DNA of 64,000 nucleotides from assembly GCF_002443255.2 (NCBI RefSeq), contig NW_019211459.1, positions 18,820,253-18,884,252 of the forward strand, in the 5' to 3' direction. Each line of letters opens with the position of its first letter. Position 1 is the first letter of the stretch. The notes under the pieces were generated by a model, which was given only the letters and a program-made list of their open reading frames with translations, was not told the DNA's origin and made no database searches. The position numbers were made by a program, and so were the translations under genes. Below, in pieces: positions 37,539 to 50,500 of this stretch. This stretch comes from Varroa destructor (Eukaryota > Arthropoda > Arachnida > Mesostigmata > Varroidae).

Positions 37539-38106
37539 GGTTGATTCTGAGCAAACGGAATACAACCGCCGGTAAACAATTGCCGTTTTTAGCGATAACG
37601 GCAAACAAAGGATTTCTATTTTGATGTTATATATCAAAGGGTTTTGGCTTGTTTCACTAGTCAATACCGGGGGATAGAAACCACATTGAAAGAGCGCCTT
37701 ATCCTTTGTAAATTTGAGAAAACCTATTACAACTGTCCTTGGCTACATTTGAAGTCGTAGTGTTATATGTTTTCACTGTCTAAATATATTCGATGATGAA
37801 GTAATCACCTCACAGATGGAAGCATTACCAAGCGCCAAGAGACTCATTACTAAGAGTCTAAGATAAATAACACTGTCACTAAGAAAAATCAAAAGAAAAT
37901 TAGGACTTCAAAAGAAAATGTAGACTTACCGTTGTAAGCTCTTGGATTAAACAGGTAGTTGCGGTTGACTTCTTAACGAACACTCTGAAAAAATATATTT
38001 AAATTTTACTCTTTCGATTCCCACACGTGTACACACTATTGGATGTGTTTAGCCATATGTGCATTAGTTCTGAATATATATGCTCTTCCGTGGTTTTACT
38101 CAACAG

Positions 38107-40353
38107 ACGATACGGAGTACTCATCGGAAAAATGCTCTCGTACCGTAGACATCTACCAGAGCGTCGAGCTTCCCGTGTTGAACGAACGAAACCGCGGAAA
38201 ACCCCTTCATTGCGCTTATCGTATTCGCGTCCGTCCGGCTCGTGATGACTGGGTTGTCTTTGTGCGCTTCACAAGGCTTCGTGTCGGGGCACCTTCTGAT
38301 GACCGGCAGTTATGCCAAGGAGGTAGGCTCAAAATATAACTAGACCCAATAAACAGTAAACCTTTTTCAGAGACGTCGACATTGAAAGGTTTCAAAAGCG
38401 AGGTGTACCAACGAAATATATGGTAACACACACTCGTTTATAATAAAAACATTTATATATTTTACTAGAGATAAAAAAAATTGGAGTCGCGCTTAGGATA
38501 CAGTTACTGAAAACCATAACACGAAGTCATTATATTAGAAGGTCCGTTTGACTGGAGCATTTTCCGGTTTTGTCTCTTTGCTTCTTTTTTACAAAACGGA
38601 AAGGCCTATGTTTACTTACAACTTACTAATGGTTTACACTTTACTCTGTCGGTTCGCAAATTACAGGATATATGCAGATTGTGGATGGCTATGCCCGTGA
38701 AACAAACATCTCGAACCGCGACGGCCCCGGCTTCTACTGTGGCGAAATCGATTCGCCAAAGACGTTCATTTCGGAAACGCCATACGTTAAGGTCGTCTTC
38801 CACGTTGACGTGTACGAGGCCGACACGTATATACATTTCGAGGCGACCGTAAAGCAGCAGCAAGAAGTAGCGTCCAGGTTAGAAACTATAGGGAATTCCC
38901 TCGGCCTGTCAAAATATACATGACTGTGCCATTATGACTCTAAAAGGAAGGCCGAATTGTTTCTAAAAAAATTAAGCATTGCATATTTCCTTTAAATTAT
39001 ATATAATTATATGTAGAAAGTTTTCTTTTTCATATTTGTGGTCCAGATATGGTCAATACTCCAATCTGTATCCCCACCGGCGAGGCCAGCCGGTGCCGAA
39101 CACGTACTGCCAGCGGCTGTTTAAGGATTGCGCTCCAGGCCGATGCTTCGTGCAAAGCCCAGCCTATCCCGGCATTTACCCGCGCAACCTCAACTGTCGC
39201 TATCGGATCAGCGTACGCCAGAGTCTTGTAGGCCTCGATCTTGTATTCTTTGATGTAGACGGCCTGCGCTGTGACAATCTGCTGATGTGCTTCCCACGAC
39301 CGATTTCACGAGAGCCATCTGACTGTCTTTTTGACTATGTCCGCATCCACGATGGTCCTACTGATGATCACCCAGTCATAGCGACGCTTTGTGGCCGAGG
39401 CAGATTGAAGTCGAATATCGTTGCGTCCGGCTCAGAGATGCTCGTCACCTTTGTTACATCACCTGCAGGGCCTTTACTCAACACGGGGTTTCACTTCAAA
39501 GTATGTAGCCGAGTACGCTAGTCCTATCATTTATCGAATCCCCATAACTAGTATTTTTTAACTTGTTCAATTAATTTGTAGAATTTATATATGCATATTA
39601 ACTTGTAGGAACTATATATACATATAAATATGATAAAACATTTTTTAGGCGGATAGCGTCTACGATTCGGGAGAAGGCGAAACAATTGAGCTACATCGGG
39701 GAAGCATGCCAGGAGGAGCGCTGGGAATAGGGCCAAGTGGTTCATGCATCATACAACGAGCATTGTCGGTTTCACCGTCCACATTTAATTCCATTCGCTC
39801 GTGGTACCCTGCAAATACGTCCTGCCAGTTTCGGTTATCAGCTCCATCTGGAGAACGGATTCGTGTCGCTTTCTCACAATTTCGAGTTGAAAGGGTCACA
39901 TTCTGCGCAGAAGCTGTGAGGATCTATGATGCAGCCGAGCCCGATCCTCGTTTCATTCTTAGCAAGGTATTGTAGCATTGGCAAATACTTCCAGATTTAT
40001 CACTAAAGTTTGTCATAGTTCATCAACGATTTATTGCAGATCTTGTTCGTTATATATATATATATATTCATTTTTTTAAGGACAAATAAAAAGAAGGTGG
40101 TCATGCATGTCTATTACACAATGATTTTAGTTATGCGATACAAATCGGCCCGCATTAGACGCGCCTCGCGCTGAATTCGAATCATCCTCAAATCGGATGC
40201 TGGTCGACTTCACTTCGACCGTTGGCAGCCTCGACGGAAGTTCGATAACATTTTTGTTTGAAGCGCGTCACGTTCCGCCGCCGTCTACACACAGTAATCG
40301 CACCCATCAACTTCCTCTAAATGGGTCGGACTGCGTCTCTCGAAATGACAAAG
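38107..40353 (+). CDS. Multi-CUB extracellular protein, SOL-1/suppressor-of-lurcher type (internal exons)
   Basis: Five exons join in phase: 38107-38322, 38667-38877, 39047-39500, 39649-39966, 40131-40353. They give about 473 residues, open at both ends. Three CUB-like units are visible. The first includes LHCAYRIRVRP and FYCGEI..PKTFISETPYV. The second has FVQSPAYPGIYPRNLNCRYR, FDYVRIHDGP and VTFVTSPAGPLLNTGFHFK. The third has WYPANTSCQFRLSAPSGERI, VRIYDA and SSNRMLVDFTS. Paired cysteines and the FxSPxYPGxYPxNxxCxYxI signature are classic CUB. The order and linker YGQYSNLYPHRRGQ resemble arthropod proteins annotated as suppressor of lurcher 1, the CUB family that modulates AMPA-type glutamate receptors in worms. 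Start, signal peptide and membrane anchor were not found, so topology is inferred. Minus-strand ORFs over these exons are shadows. Confidence 0.86.
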
Positions 40354-42599
40354 GTTTGTGAACAACGCAAAAAAAGGATATAATTAACTTTGATTTTATA
40401 AATTGATAAACGTCTAGAAAAATTCATCGCTATTGTAGTTTGAACTGAGTGCTTAAAGCTTATATAGAATGTGCCTTAACTCATATACGCAGGAACTGTT
40501 CTCAAAACAAAGAAAAAAGTCACACACTTGCTTTGTCGACCAAAAACGCATAATAAACCCGCACTTCATTTACATTTAGTACACGTAGTCAGTTTTTTTC
40601 GGTAAAGCGTTAACTCTGTTCGAGCAGCGTCAATGTTTTCAACTTTCTTTTCAAGATTGCTGATTCTAAAAATTAGCCCTTATCAGATATAAGTTGATTG
40701 TCAGGTTGCTTGCTCTGAAAATGTCAGTCTTTGTAATAAGTAGATTCCTGATCAAGGTTTGTTACAATTACATAGATTCGTTTATGTAAACTTGGCAGTC
40801 GAAGCAGCTACATTAAACAAAACCATCTATGCTCAGCATGAGTACGCTTCATGCACGTTATTCTGTAGACTCACTCTTCGCTCGAGTCGCCCGCATAACT
40901 TAGGCTGTTTGTTTACTCTTTTAGATTGCAGTAGCTATGAAACAACGTTCGAGCCGTTCGTTGACACGAAAGCTGAGCGTGACAACTAATTGGTCCGTGC
41001 AGGCTGTCACGTAAGCGCCAACATAAGGTAACGCCGTTTGCTTAGATGTACTGCGCCACGATATAAGTGTTTGGTTGTCTCCAGATAGTCTTGTGTAAAC
41101 ACTTCGCTATACTTGCCGATAAAGGAGGGCAGTTTCACGGGTGCAGTTCTTATTTAATCATTCGCAATTCACCTGCAGTAGGTTTCATAATTGATGGACG
41201 TCTATGGAACGGCACGAAGTCTTGTTTCTCTATTTCCGCGCAAGGGTCACTGATCCAAACCACATCAAGGACATATATCGCATAACGAATTTTCTATAGC
41301 TGTATATCGAAGTTTTTCAAAACTTTTTTCATCTATCTTTTCAGATAAAATAAAACCTAGCACGATGCGTGTGGTAGTCGATCACTCAGTCTAACACAAT
41401 ATACAGTGAAGGATGAAGCATCTGCTCTAACATTTTGCTTAACGGGTCTATATTTATTCACATTGAAGAAGAAGAAAAAGAGCAGACCTAGTGGTAGATA
41501 TTTGTACGTATTATCTACAAGTTTTGTTGAAGAACCAAAATCGCTTTGGTATGAAAAACTATTCGATCGAAACCTTTAACAATTATGTGTGTTTTGGAAT
41601 ACAAGCAAATAGATCTTGCTCGAACCTTTTTGTGCACTGTCTTTAGAAAGTTCGTTATGTATAGAAGTATTTCAATGTGGTTCCAAAATGATTCTTCAAT
41701 CATATCATGTCGTCATGCACTTATTGAGCTATAATCCTGTATGAAACCCTATAACGATAACGTTCGACATAGGCACTTCTTCTTAAATGCGCCTAGGTAA
41801 TGGAATTTCAAACCGCCCGCTGTGCGTGTTCCACGACAAATCGTTACTTTAGCACTATATCCGCTACCAGAGTCAACAGAAATACGCAAACGAAACTGGG
41901 ATATAGGGAGTAACTCGTTTACTTTCATGCGATAACAAATATGTACGTAGCCTGAAGAAAATTAACAACGGAAACAACCAAAACTCTACGGCTGAGGTTT
42001 TACTTTACTCACGCACGGAGCGCCAGCGTGAAAAAGTGCACCCCCGCAAGGAATCATTTCAACTATCATTAACCCCAGTGTAAGTAGACGTGTCCGGGAG
42101 CCTTTAGAAAGACTGTATATTATTACTAGCAAAAAAAAATATAAAGGCAGCATTTATCAGTGCCACCGCACTACTGTATGGTGTAGATATGAGATGATGT
42201 ATTTTGCTAATATGATAACGATGATAAAAATAATGACTCTATATAACAGTTATCGACACCGATGCTCGTAACAGTGAATAATAGTGATTACCATAAAAAA
42301 TATAAAGAGAGAACTTTTGCTATATATCCAACTCCATTTGATGAATATGATATGCAAAGAATCTCATATATATGTCATTATGCTGGCTAAATGAAAGATA
42401 TTTTCCACCCGAAGCCATAGTTAAATGGCTTTAAAATTACATATCTCAAGTTATATGTGTCGCATCGAATTGGCGTTGATGTCATCTGAAAGCCAAGAGT
42501 TGGAAGTAGTAGATGTGCTACAATGGTCGAGATGCATTAATTCAGACCTGATAAAGCGCACCTTGAAGATGAGTAAGACTGTGCAAAAAATTGCTTTCT
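40354..42599. other. Presumed CUB-gene intron or intergenic; nothing firm
   Basis: The last recognised CUB exon ends with a donor in phase 1, so more exons should follow, but none was identified here. A 60-codon minus-strand stretch at about 41710-41900 is open and protein-like (FRLRISVDSGSGYSAKVTIC) with no partner exon. A TA run occurs at about 40051-40066. The remainder is AT-rich. Confidence 0.4.
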
Positions 42600-43450
42600 C
42601 TCTAACAGTTCTATTTCGATAAAGACAAAAAGCTGCCCAGGACTATGGAACAATTTGTGCTACTTATGATCAAAATGCTTTATTGGAAGAAACGGCCTAA
42701 AGATGCTTGTACCGCCTTCGTTTTAGAAATTTCGATATAAGAGATGCTCCTCGTAACGGACCAGTTGCGAACATAGTTGATGAAATTTTTGCGAAAGAAA
42801 GAAAAAAAAAACAATATTGCCAAGAAACTAAACATCGACCATCACACAGGTTTGAAACGTTTGAGAAAAGCTGGCTACAAAAGGTCTGATATTTTTTTTA
42901 CGCAGAAGTATTTATCCAATCGTATTTCTGTCTACAGAAAGTGAATTATTGATAGCGGTTGATTACGGGTGATTAAAAACAGATTACATGCAACAATGCT
43001 GTGCAAATAAAAAAATCTGTGCTTTACAATCTGTAGCGAAGGCCAGACCGGCGGCAAAGAAAAGAACTTTGTGTCCGATCAAATTGAAACGGAACTGTAT
43101 ATTATGAGTTACTGCCATTTGGCAAAATAATTCATCTGAACAACTAACAAGATTTCGGTAAGCTATCGATAAATCGACCAGAATTAGTGAATATTTTCCA
43201 TCCATATACATTATTAGCCGGAAAATTCTCAATTTTTTCGGACGCGAAATTTGAATGAATAGGACCTGTAGTCAAAATTTTACACCATCAGACTATCATT
43301 TATTTCCGGCTTTGCAGGATTCCCTTAATGGTGTCAATACAAGGGTTCAAAAATTTCTTTTGCTTGCAGTTTTTCGCCCAAAAGCTACATGAATTCTACA
43401 GTAAAGGATAAAAATGGCGCATATCCAATTTCGTAGTGTTATTTTAAAAT
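42600..43450 (+). mobile_element. Decayed mariner transposase, plus strand
   Basis: Most of a mariner-type transposase can be followed in pieces: ICATYDQNALLEE and FDIRDAPRNG (N-terminal DNA-binding half), LNIDHHTGLKRLRKAGYKR (second helix-turn-helix), KARPAAKKRTLCPIKLKRN, ELLPFGKIIHLNN and INRPELVN (core), TPSDYHLFPALQDSLNGVN (catalytic D34D-type block) and FFAQKLHEFYSKG near the C-terminus. At least three frameshifts and several stops interrupt it, and the two central Asp motifs are degraded, so it is inactive. The SDYHLF Asp remains. Terminal inverted repeats and a TA target duplication were not located, so the ends are approximate. The minus ORF at 42984-43232 is a shadow. Confidence 0.88.
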
Positions 43451-44579
43451 ATAAAAGATATTTTCTTTAATTTCGAGTTGAAACGGTCAATACGTTTTCG
43501 ACGGCCAGATATACGGTAGGCGTTTTAATTACTCTCATAAGGTAAAGTTACCCTGTAAACACGCGAATCTAAACAAGTGAATCCATTCTGGGCAACATAT
43601 CAGAGAATCGTTTATGAACTTAACTAAAGCCAACTCGAAGATCCATGATATGTCAGCCCAACAAACCGCTATAATCACAAATTTCGGTGCAAACATAACT
43701 AAACTGTGTCATAATAATAAACTGTGTCATAGATAGAACGAGGTTAGTGTTTTCGTAATTATGATTCAATAGCAGGTTTTCAACGGAGTGACTTCTGAAT
43801 ACCCTTACAATTCACCTATCTGGATAAACAAATACACGCTGTATAGGAACTCAATAAAGCCGAAGCCATTTTCATTTATTTACAACAATTCCTCTTGAGT
43901 GCAGATGTCATTTCAATTTAATTTTCAAATTTCTTTCTTCGTTTGACATTAGCTCTCACTCCCGTTCAACAGACACAAGAAACAGGTGTCATTCACCTGT
44001 AGTCAGTGTAATACGATAATTGTTCTACGCACAAACATCTAAATTAGTGGCACTTCTTATCCTTCATAATAGTTACATAATTAACTATAGATACTATCTC
44101 ATTTCATTCAACGTTGAGTCATTCAATAACCCTTTATAAGAGTTCTCGGTCCAGTTTTTCATCGCAACAAATTTGCTATTACTACTACATTTAATTGTAT
44201 CCAACAAGATCATGCCCATGATGCTGCATTGCGCGATTTCCTTGCATTTTGAAAAGAACCAACTGAAAATTGACAGCTAAATTTAATTACATTATAATTA
44301 ATTTTCCAACTACAGAACTGCACAACGATCATCCTGTTTGACTGCCGCTAATGCCATCCAATTTCTTACATACGACGATGCCTCAAGTTTAGCTGAGCCT
44401 TTGTCATGCTTGTCGCAGTTTTTTCACACATTTATCTAACCCGAAAAAACAATCTTATGCGCATCCTGTTGTATAGTAGCCTATACAAGAGGCTCATTGA
44501 TTCATGTATTACCGAATATATACATTACGCATTCAATGTGGCTACAGATTAACGGAGGCGATTAGATTTGCATGACATA
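43451..44579. other. Spacer downstream of PHF20-like gene
   Basis: AT-rich sequence between the mariner relic and the stop codon of the minus-strand PHF20-like gene. It holds a short tandem copy of AAACTGTGTCATA near 43700-43733. The 3' untranslated region of the PHF20-like gene must lie here. No gene is seen. Confidence 0.5.
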
Positions 44580-47500
44580 TTACTTATACAAGGTCAGCCG
44601 TTGTACAGCTGCTAGGTCTTTGAGCACGCTTTTAACTGTGCTCCGAAGGATTAGAGCCTCACTTGTGCCACTGCACGCCCCACCGTCACCTGCTAGACGA
44701 TCGATGGCTTCTACAATTCGTTCACACGCGTCCAACTGACGGTGAGCACGTTCCACATCGCCTGCTGCGACCGCGAGCAGGATCCGTTTCTCCATAGCAG
44801 GAATATCTGCAAACGTTAAAAATACAACATTACGGTGGTTACATTATCTATTAATTATACAGTACGCATTAAAAGTCGATTTTGTTCTACCCGAAGTTTG
44901 TGGTACAAATTATGTGGTAAAGTAAAACTAAAATACGGGTAACATACATTATAGGATGTAACTTTTGACACCTTTTGAAACAGACATTGAATCTGATATT
45001 GACCTGTTTTGGTTTCGTTGCACGGGCATAATGTTATCTATCGTAGTATCGACAACTTCATACAACTGACGGGTGCAGCTTTCACATGGTTCGTTTGCGC
45101 TTCTATTATTTAATGGTACTGAACTTTGTTATTATAATGAAACGGTAAATTCTATTAGTTTGTTTCCATCTGCCATCAGTCAGAAACGAGGGTTCATTTT
45201 CTATTTCTTAACTATTGCGTCTTTGTAAGTATTCTATATCTATATTCAGTTCCGGAGAAGTAAAATTAATGTCGAACGCCTTTTAGGCGCTTTTTTTTAT
45301 GCATTTGCGAGTTGTTATAGTAAGCGACAATACCATTCTCAAAAACGTTACTTTGACACATAATTTTAACAAAGGCTCGAAGTCTTCCTTAGAAATAGAA
45401 CTTTGCATTCTATTGTAACACCCTGGTGTTTAAGCTGCTATACTGGGCCCTATATAAACTCACCAGTGCATATATTGCCACGGTCAATAACAGTAAAAAT
45501 ATACGTATATGCCATAAAAATAAACAAGCATGTAAATAATTCACAAGGGAAATCTAGTGTCCAGTAGACTTTGCTAAACTTTTATAGATGAACCAGAGGA
45601 CATGGACTAAAATTATCTGTTGAACAATTTTGCATTTTATATGTCGCGCAAGCGAACGCCGGACAATAGTTTAACATAGGTAGCATAAGCTTCAGAATGC
45701 AATTAAGTGCATAAGTGTAATTACACTTATGCATTTAATTGCATAAAATACTTTAAGCATACGGCGCATGTTGTGCTCCACGCAGCACAACGTTTCAGCC
45801 GGGTTTCACAAAGTTAGAAAAAGTAAAAAGTACAAATGAACTTATCCAAATCAAAGTTTCTGACATATGTTAAAGGACAAGCGACTACAGCCGAATTGCT
45901 TGTCCTGCCTGTTGATGAGTGAGACAATCGACGAACATCTCTTTAAAGTTATTATCGTTGTTATCCAAAACGATGGCGGTTTTATTGCCCATTTTGTAGT
46001 AGCAGCGGCAGCATCGCCAGCTTTAACGACCCAATTGACAAATTCGCCTGCTGTAACATCTCCGTGATTGCCATCTATCAGGGTAACTATGCAGTGTCTT
46101 CCCCGACCTCATCCAATTTAAATTAGATTCCTAAGTAGATTGATATTAGATACGTAGCCTGTTACAGTGTTGCCATCGTAAAAAAATCAAATAGTGTCAA
46201 ATCTTTACTCAAAAATTATAGAACCATGAACATGGTCGAAGGACATTTTGGCAACTTTTTTTCGCTTTTCTTTAGCTCCAACGCACTCTGCTGCTTGCCC
46301 TCACATGAGGTACAAAAAGGCAGACCAAAATTTATATCTGACTTTCCTTTCGATAGATATTGAAAAGGTCGATCTATAATGATGGCCTTTCCTGCGGCTG
46401 TAAGAGTAGTGATTCTGACACGTCAAACATCGTCAAGAGATTCTTGAATACTACCGAAATCATAATCATAGACATATGAAATGTTTTCGCAAAATTCATA
46501 GCAAAAAAAAGGTACATCAATAGTCTCTTCCCATAGAGCCCATGACCTATATTGAGAAAATGAGTACTGCACGTGAGTCCTATTTTCTATAACTGGAAGT
46601 ATATGCGTGGTATTTCCTATATTATTTTCAGGGAATGAACGCACAGACTACAAACTAATTTACGCAGTTAACTTCGTCATCAGAAACTATGAAAAGTGAA
46701 TTTAGATTAGAAAATGCCTGCATTCTCTTAATGAATCAGTACTCACTTGAGTCGTGGGCGATCCTCATCACCCGCCTTTCCACACCCTGCATTCCACGTT
46801 TTAAACGGGCCATTACTTCTGCTACGCGTGCTAAATTAATGAAACGTGGCGACGGAGTTATCGGCAACCCCGGAGCAAGACCAGGTAACCGTCCCTCTGT
46901 CATCGCTCGGAAAGCTGCTTGTTTTTGAGCCTGAGAGGCCCAAACACGCCGGGCATTAGAGCATGCAACGCATACGTAACGCTCTGGAACCAGCTGCTCA
47001 TTTTCAATACCTTTTTGGTTAGGGCAGGAGAAATGACAAAAATCGAATATGTGAGATTGGGAATAGAACATTTATATGCCAAAGGCTGAGTTAACTATTA
47101 TTTATAATATAACAGGGTCGTTGCAATAGGCTCACAGCAATTATAAAACTGCTGTCAACATGACCATCTTCAAGTAACCTACCGAAGCAGCTTCCGTGTT
47201 GCCAACAAAGGCAGATGTCACACTGCATCATCAAGCCGCTCTCCTCGTCAACGTCACACATACAATGCACCATATCCTTTTCAACGAAACTATCCTGTGG
47301 AAGCCGATAATGCGACGTGTGCGGAGACGTGTTTGTATTGCAAAAATGCTGTCCACCGGATTTTTCTGCACCAGGCGTTGTCGCTCCATCATCGTCTGAA
47401 ACAGCCTGATCATGTTTGAGTGTCACATCGACCGTCTCATCTGCCTGGGATGCGGCCTCTTCCACTGACTTCTCCTTCGTTTGTATGTGTGACTCCGGAT

Positions 47501-50500
47501 GGCTCCTGCGTCGGCGATCTCGATTGTTGTGGTGTTCTTTTTGACTTGTCGCTGTGTCGCGTGCAAGAACGTCTCCGTGGCTCGCGGCAGTGTTGGCTCG
47601 GGGTTGTGTCGTACGCCGTAGGAGTACCCCTTCTGCCTCCTGCATGCGTTCGGTTTTGACCACTTTTCGTTTCTCGCGACCCAAAACCAACGGCTCCGGT
47701 ATGGGAACGAACCTGTAGCACGCAAAGGCAACAAGGAACCAATGATGCCTTGTTAACATGCTATACAGAATGTAGTACAAGAGAATAATCAAATAACAAT
47801 CTCTGCCTCGCTTCAATTACTAGGGGTTTGGTTTAGCGTCAGCTTTTTTGTTCATTTCCCCACTTTGACACTGGAGATATTTAAGAAAAAAAAAAGAAAA
47901 AAGTGAAATAGAATACGGAAGAGGGTAGTTACAATACAATGTTCATTGACTTATTATTACACGAATTAATAACAGTAGTCACAGATTAAGCCTTCATAAG
48001 GTCCGCTTATCACTTATGTCCAGCGCGTATTAATCCGACAGACTAACCGATTTTGACCAACACGGCCGTAAAGAGGAGTCTTTGGTGGGACTGCGGGCGT
48101 TGTTGTTGTCGAAAGTGTTGTTATAGGTGTTGACGGCGCGGTAACTTCGGAAGTTATAAGAGTTGTCACTGTGGTAGCTAAGCACGTTGCATGTTGACCG
48201 GCCAGAATGGAGCCTTGGTCTGGTACATTAGTCGTTTGTTGCTGTGGTTCGACTTGATCAAGCTGGTGATCAACAATCGTCGCATTCGAGATATCCGTCG
48301 AAGAAGAGCTTTCGGTTCCCAGATCAGCTGCCATATCCTTCGACTGTTAATGTTCGTTCAAGTGAAAACCGTCAAAAAACTTTTACAACTTTACAATGAT
48401 ATATATATATATATATAATCTTGACCCAGGTCATGAATCCACACCAACAGATTTATCTAAAATATATATTTACAAGAAAGCAGTGCTAAACGTGGATTCT
48501 TGTTCAGCTGATCTTTGGCATCCAGTTGTTTGGAAATACTTTAATCGTTATATACGCTTTAACTTACTAACAGCCAAAATACAGAAAAATATAAGTAGAG
48601 AAGAGCTGGTAAAACAATTTGCAGTTTCCTCGATTATTGATCATTATGTCAACTATTACTTAGTAATCGAAAGAATATTTTTCTTACGTACCTCCTTAGC
48701 GGATGCTCCTATCCCGGACTGTGCTTGTTTAGCCTTGGCAATCGCTTCCTGCTGTTCCTTATTTCGCAAAGCCTCTTCGATTTCGTTTCGGCTTCTTCGC
48801 CCCCTACGTCGTTTGGCGGCAGGCTGATCTTCACTTGAGCTTGCTTCGTTAGCTCTGCAAACAAAAGTGCAAAGTTGTCCAAAGCATTCAGCGATACCTT
48901 GCAATGTGGATGTAAAATAAACTTGTAAATATTGCCAGATATAGATCAATAAAATATAATTGCTAGGCTGAGCCTCAGTGGCTTGCATACGTTTCCCTTT
49001 TTATTTATTTACTCACGTCTTATGAGTAGGCACCTAAATTATACTAACTTTGTACTAGGTTTACATGCATTTAAGATAACAGATTATCGAAGATTTAACT
49101 TCTCCAATCAATTTGTTTACAGAATAGATCTACAAGTCTGATCTCTGAATAGTCATATGGAACCCTTGTTAACAGAAATCTATAAACGTGACTTGACAAC
49201 CCCTCCAAACATATAGAATACTTACCCGCGTTTTGGTGACTGAGGCTTTTGTTGGGATAATTCACCCGTCTCGGGAAGATTATGATAATGCTTAAGATGG
49301 CTTGCAAGGAGCTTCTCTTTACGAAAGCTTTTATTACAGTTTGGACGGGAACATTTAAATTCATTGTGGTCTTCATTAATCGTGAAGGCCTTCTTTGGAA
49401 CAAGATCCTCTGCCTTCGTGACTACTTCGTAGGCCCAGCCAACCGGCGGTGCAGTGGTTGGTGGATTAACTGTGATCTGTGCCTCGGGCATAGGTCTCGT
49501 AGCCCTCGAATCTTTTGAATCGTGTAGTCGAGCCTTCCATAGTAAAAATATCGTTATTATCATGCTTCCTAGTAGTTACTTGAATAATACGACAGAATGC
49601 ATAAAACAGCTGACTGACATCTAACGTAGGATAACAAGTATTACAAAATATACTTCACCTTATCATTCTGAGCAGATAGCGCGTCCTTGGTATCCTTTTC
49701 CTTTGAAGGTGAAAGTTCTTTTTCCTTTTCCTGGACTTGATCTATTGATTTTCTAGGAGTTCGTCGAATTCCTGCTCGGAACACTCCTCCAACCTAACAA
49801 TTACGACAACAGACACATCGATAATTTCGAATGTACAACGATCAGTTACGAATACTATGGGCAACTGGCAATTAAACTTCGGTAACGCAGACCACTAATT
49901 ATTATAACGATTATTATCCCATATTTGCGTTACGAACATTGCGTTACAGTATTATTTATTTAACCAATGGACCAACCTTCAGCTGTTGTCCTGATCGACG
50001 ATTACCGATGAGGCCACTCAGTCTTCGCTGGGATGCACCACTGCTCGTCCGCGTAGTTGATCCACCTCCCGTGCGACTTTCCTTATTACTATTGCTGGGC
50101 TCCCTGCCGTTATCTTTATCCTTCGCAGTGTTATCAAATGATTGATTTTGGGCTGCTGCAGCTGTTGCTGCCGAGGCCGCCGCTGTTGTCGATCGTCGCT
50201 CACGTGGCGCCGCAGTTATTGCTGTACTGTTTTTGTCTTTCTCTTTTTCCTTGTCCCGATCTTTGTCCTTACTCTTGGTTTCATCTTCACTGGTAGGCGC
50301 TGACGGGACTGCCGAGCGCTTCTTCCGGGTCATCATCTGTCGTCGCCTTCCTCGAATATTTCTGCTTTCTGTAAATACAGTAGTAATCGAATTGCTTTTG
50401 TTCATGACATTGATCAAATCGGTTTTCGTAGATGTAAAAGGGGCCGCAGAAAACGGCTAGGCCAACGATACCACGAAATATGTCACCGTCACCGTTGGCG

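Larger units (their letters stand above)
27683..38106. other. Gene-poor interval between SEC14-like and CUB genes
   Basis: About 10.4 kb without a firm exon. 27683-29460 is GC-rich with CpG-containing and trinucleotide repeats (GTAGCAGCAG at 28600-28630, GATGATGATG at 28937-28951) and probably holds the promoter of the SEC14-like gene and perhaps a 5' exon of the divergent CUB gene. A (GGTT)n run lies near 30917-30941. 31440-32080 is a mariner relic. 35940-36830 is another GC-rich, promoter-like stretch. ORFs here carry no recognised domain. Confidence 0.45.

Noticed and set aside
39548..39899. Minus-strand ORFs over the fourth CUB exon
   Set aside because: The plus strand has the CUB motifs with matching splice phases, so these are shadows.
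47196..47742. Plus-strand and alternate-frame minus ORFs over the PHD exon
   Set aside because: Only one minus frame carries the complete C4HC3 ligand set and joins its neighbours in phase.
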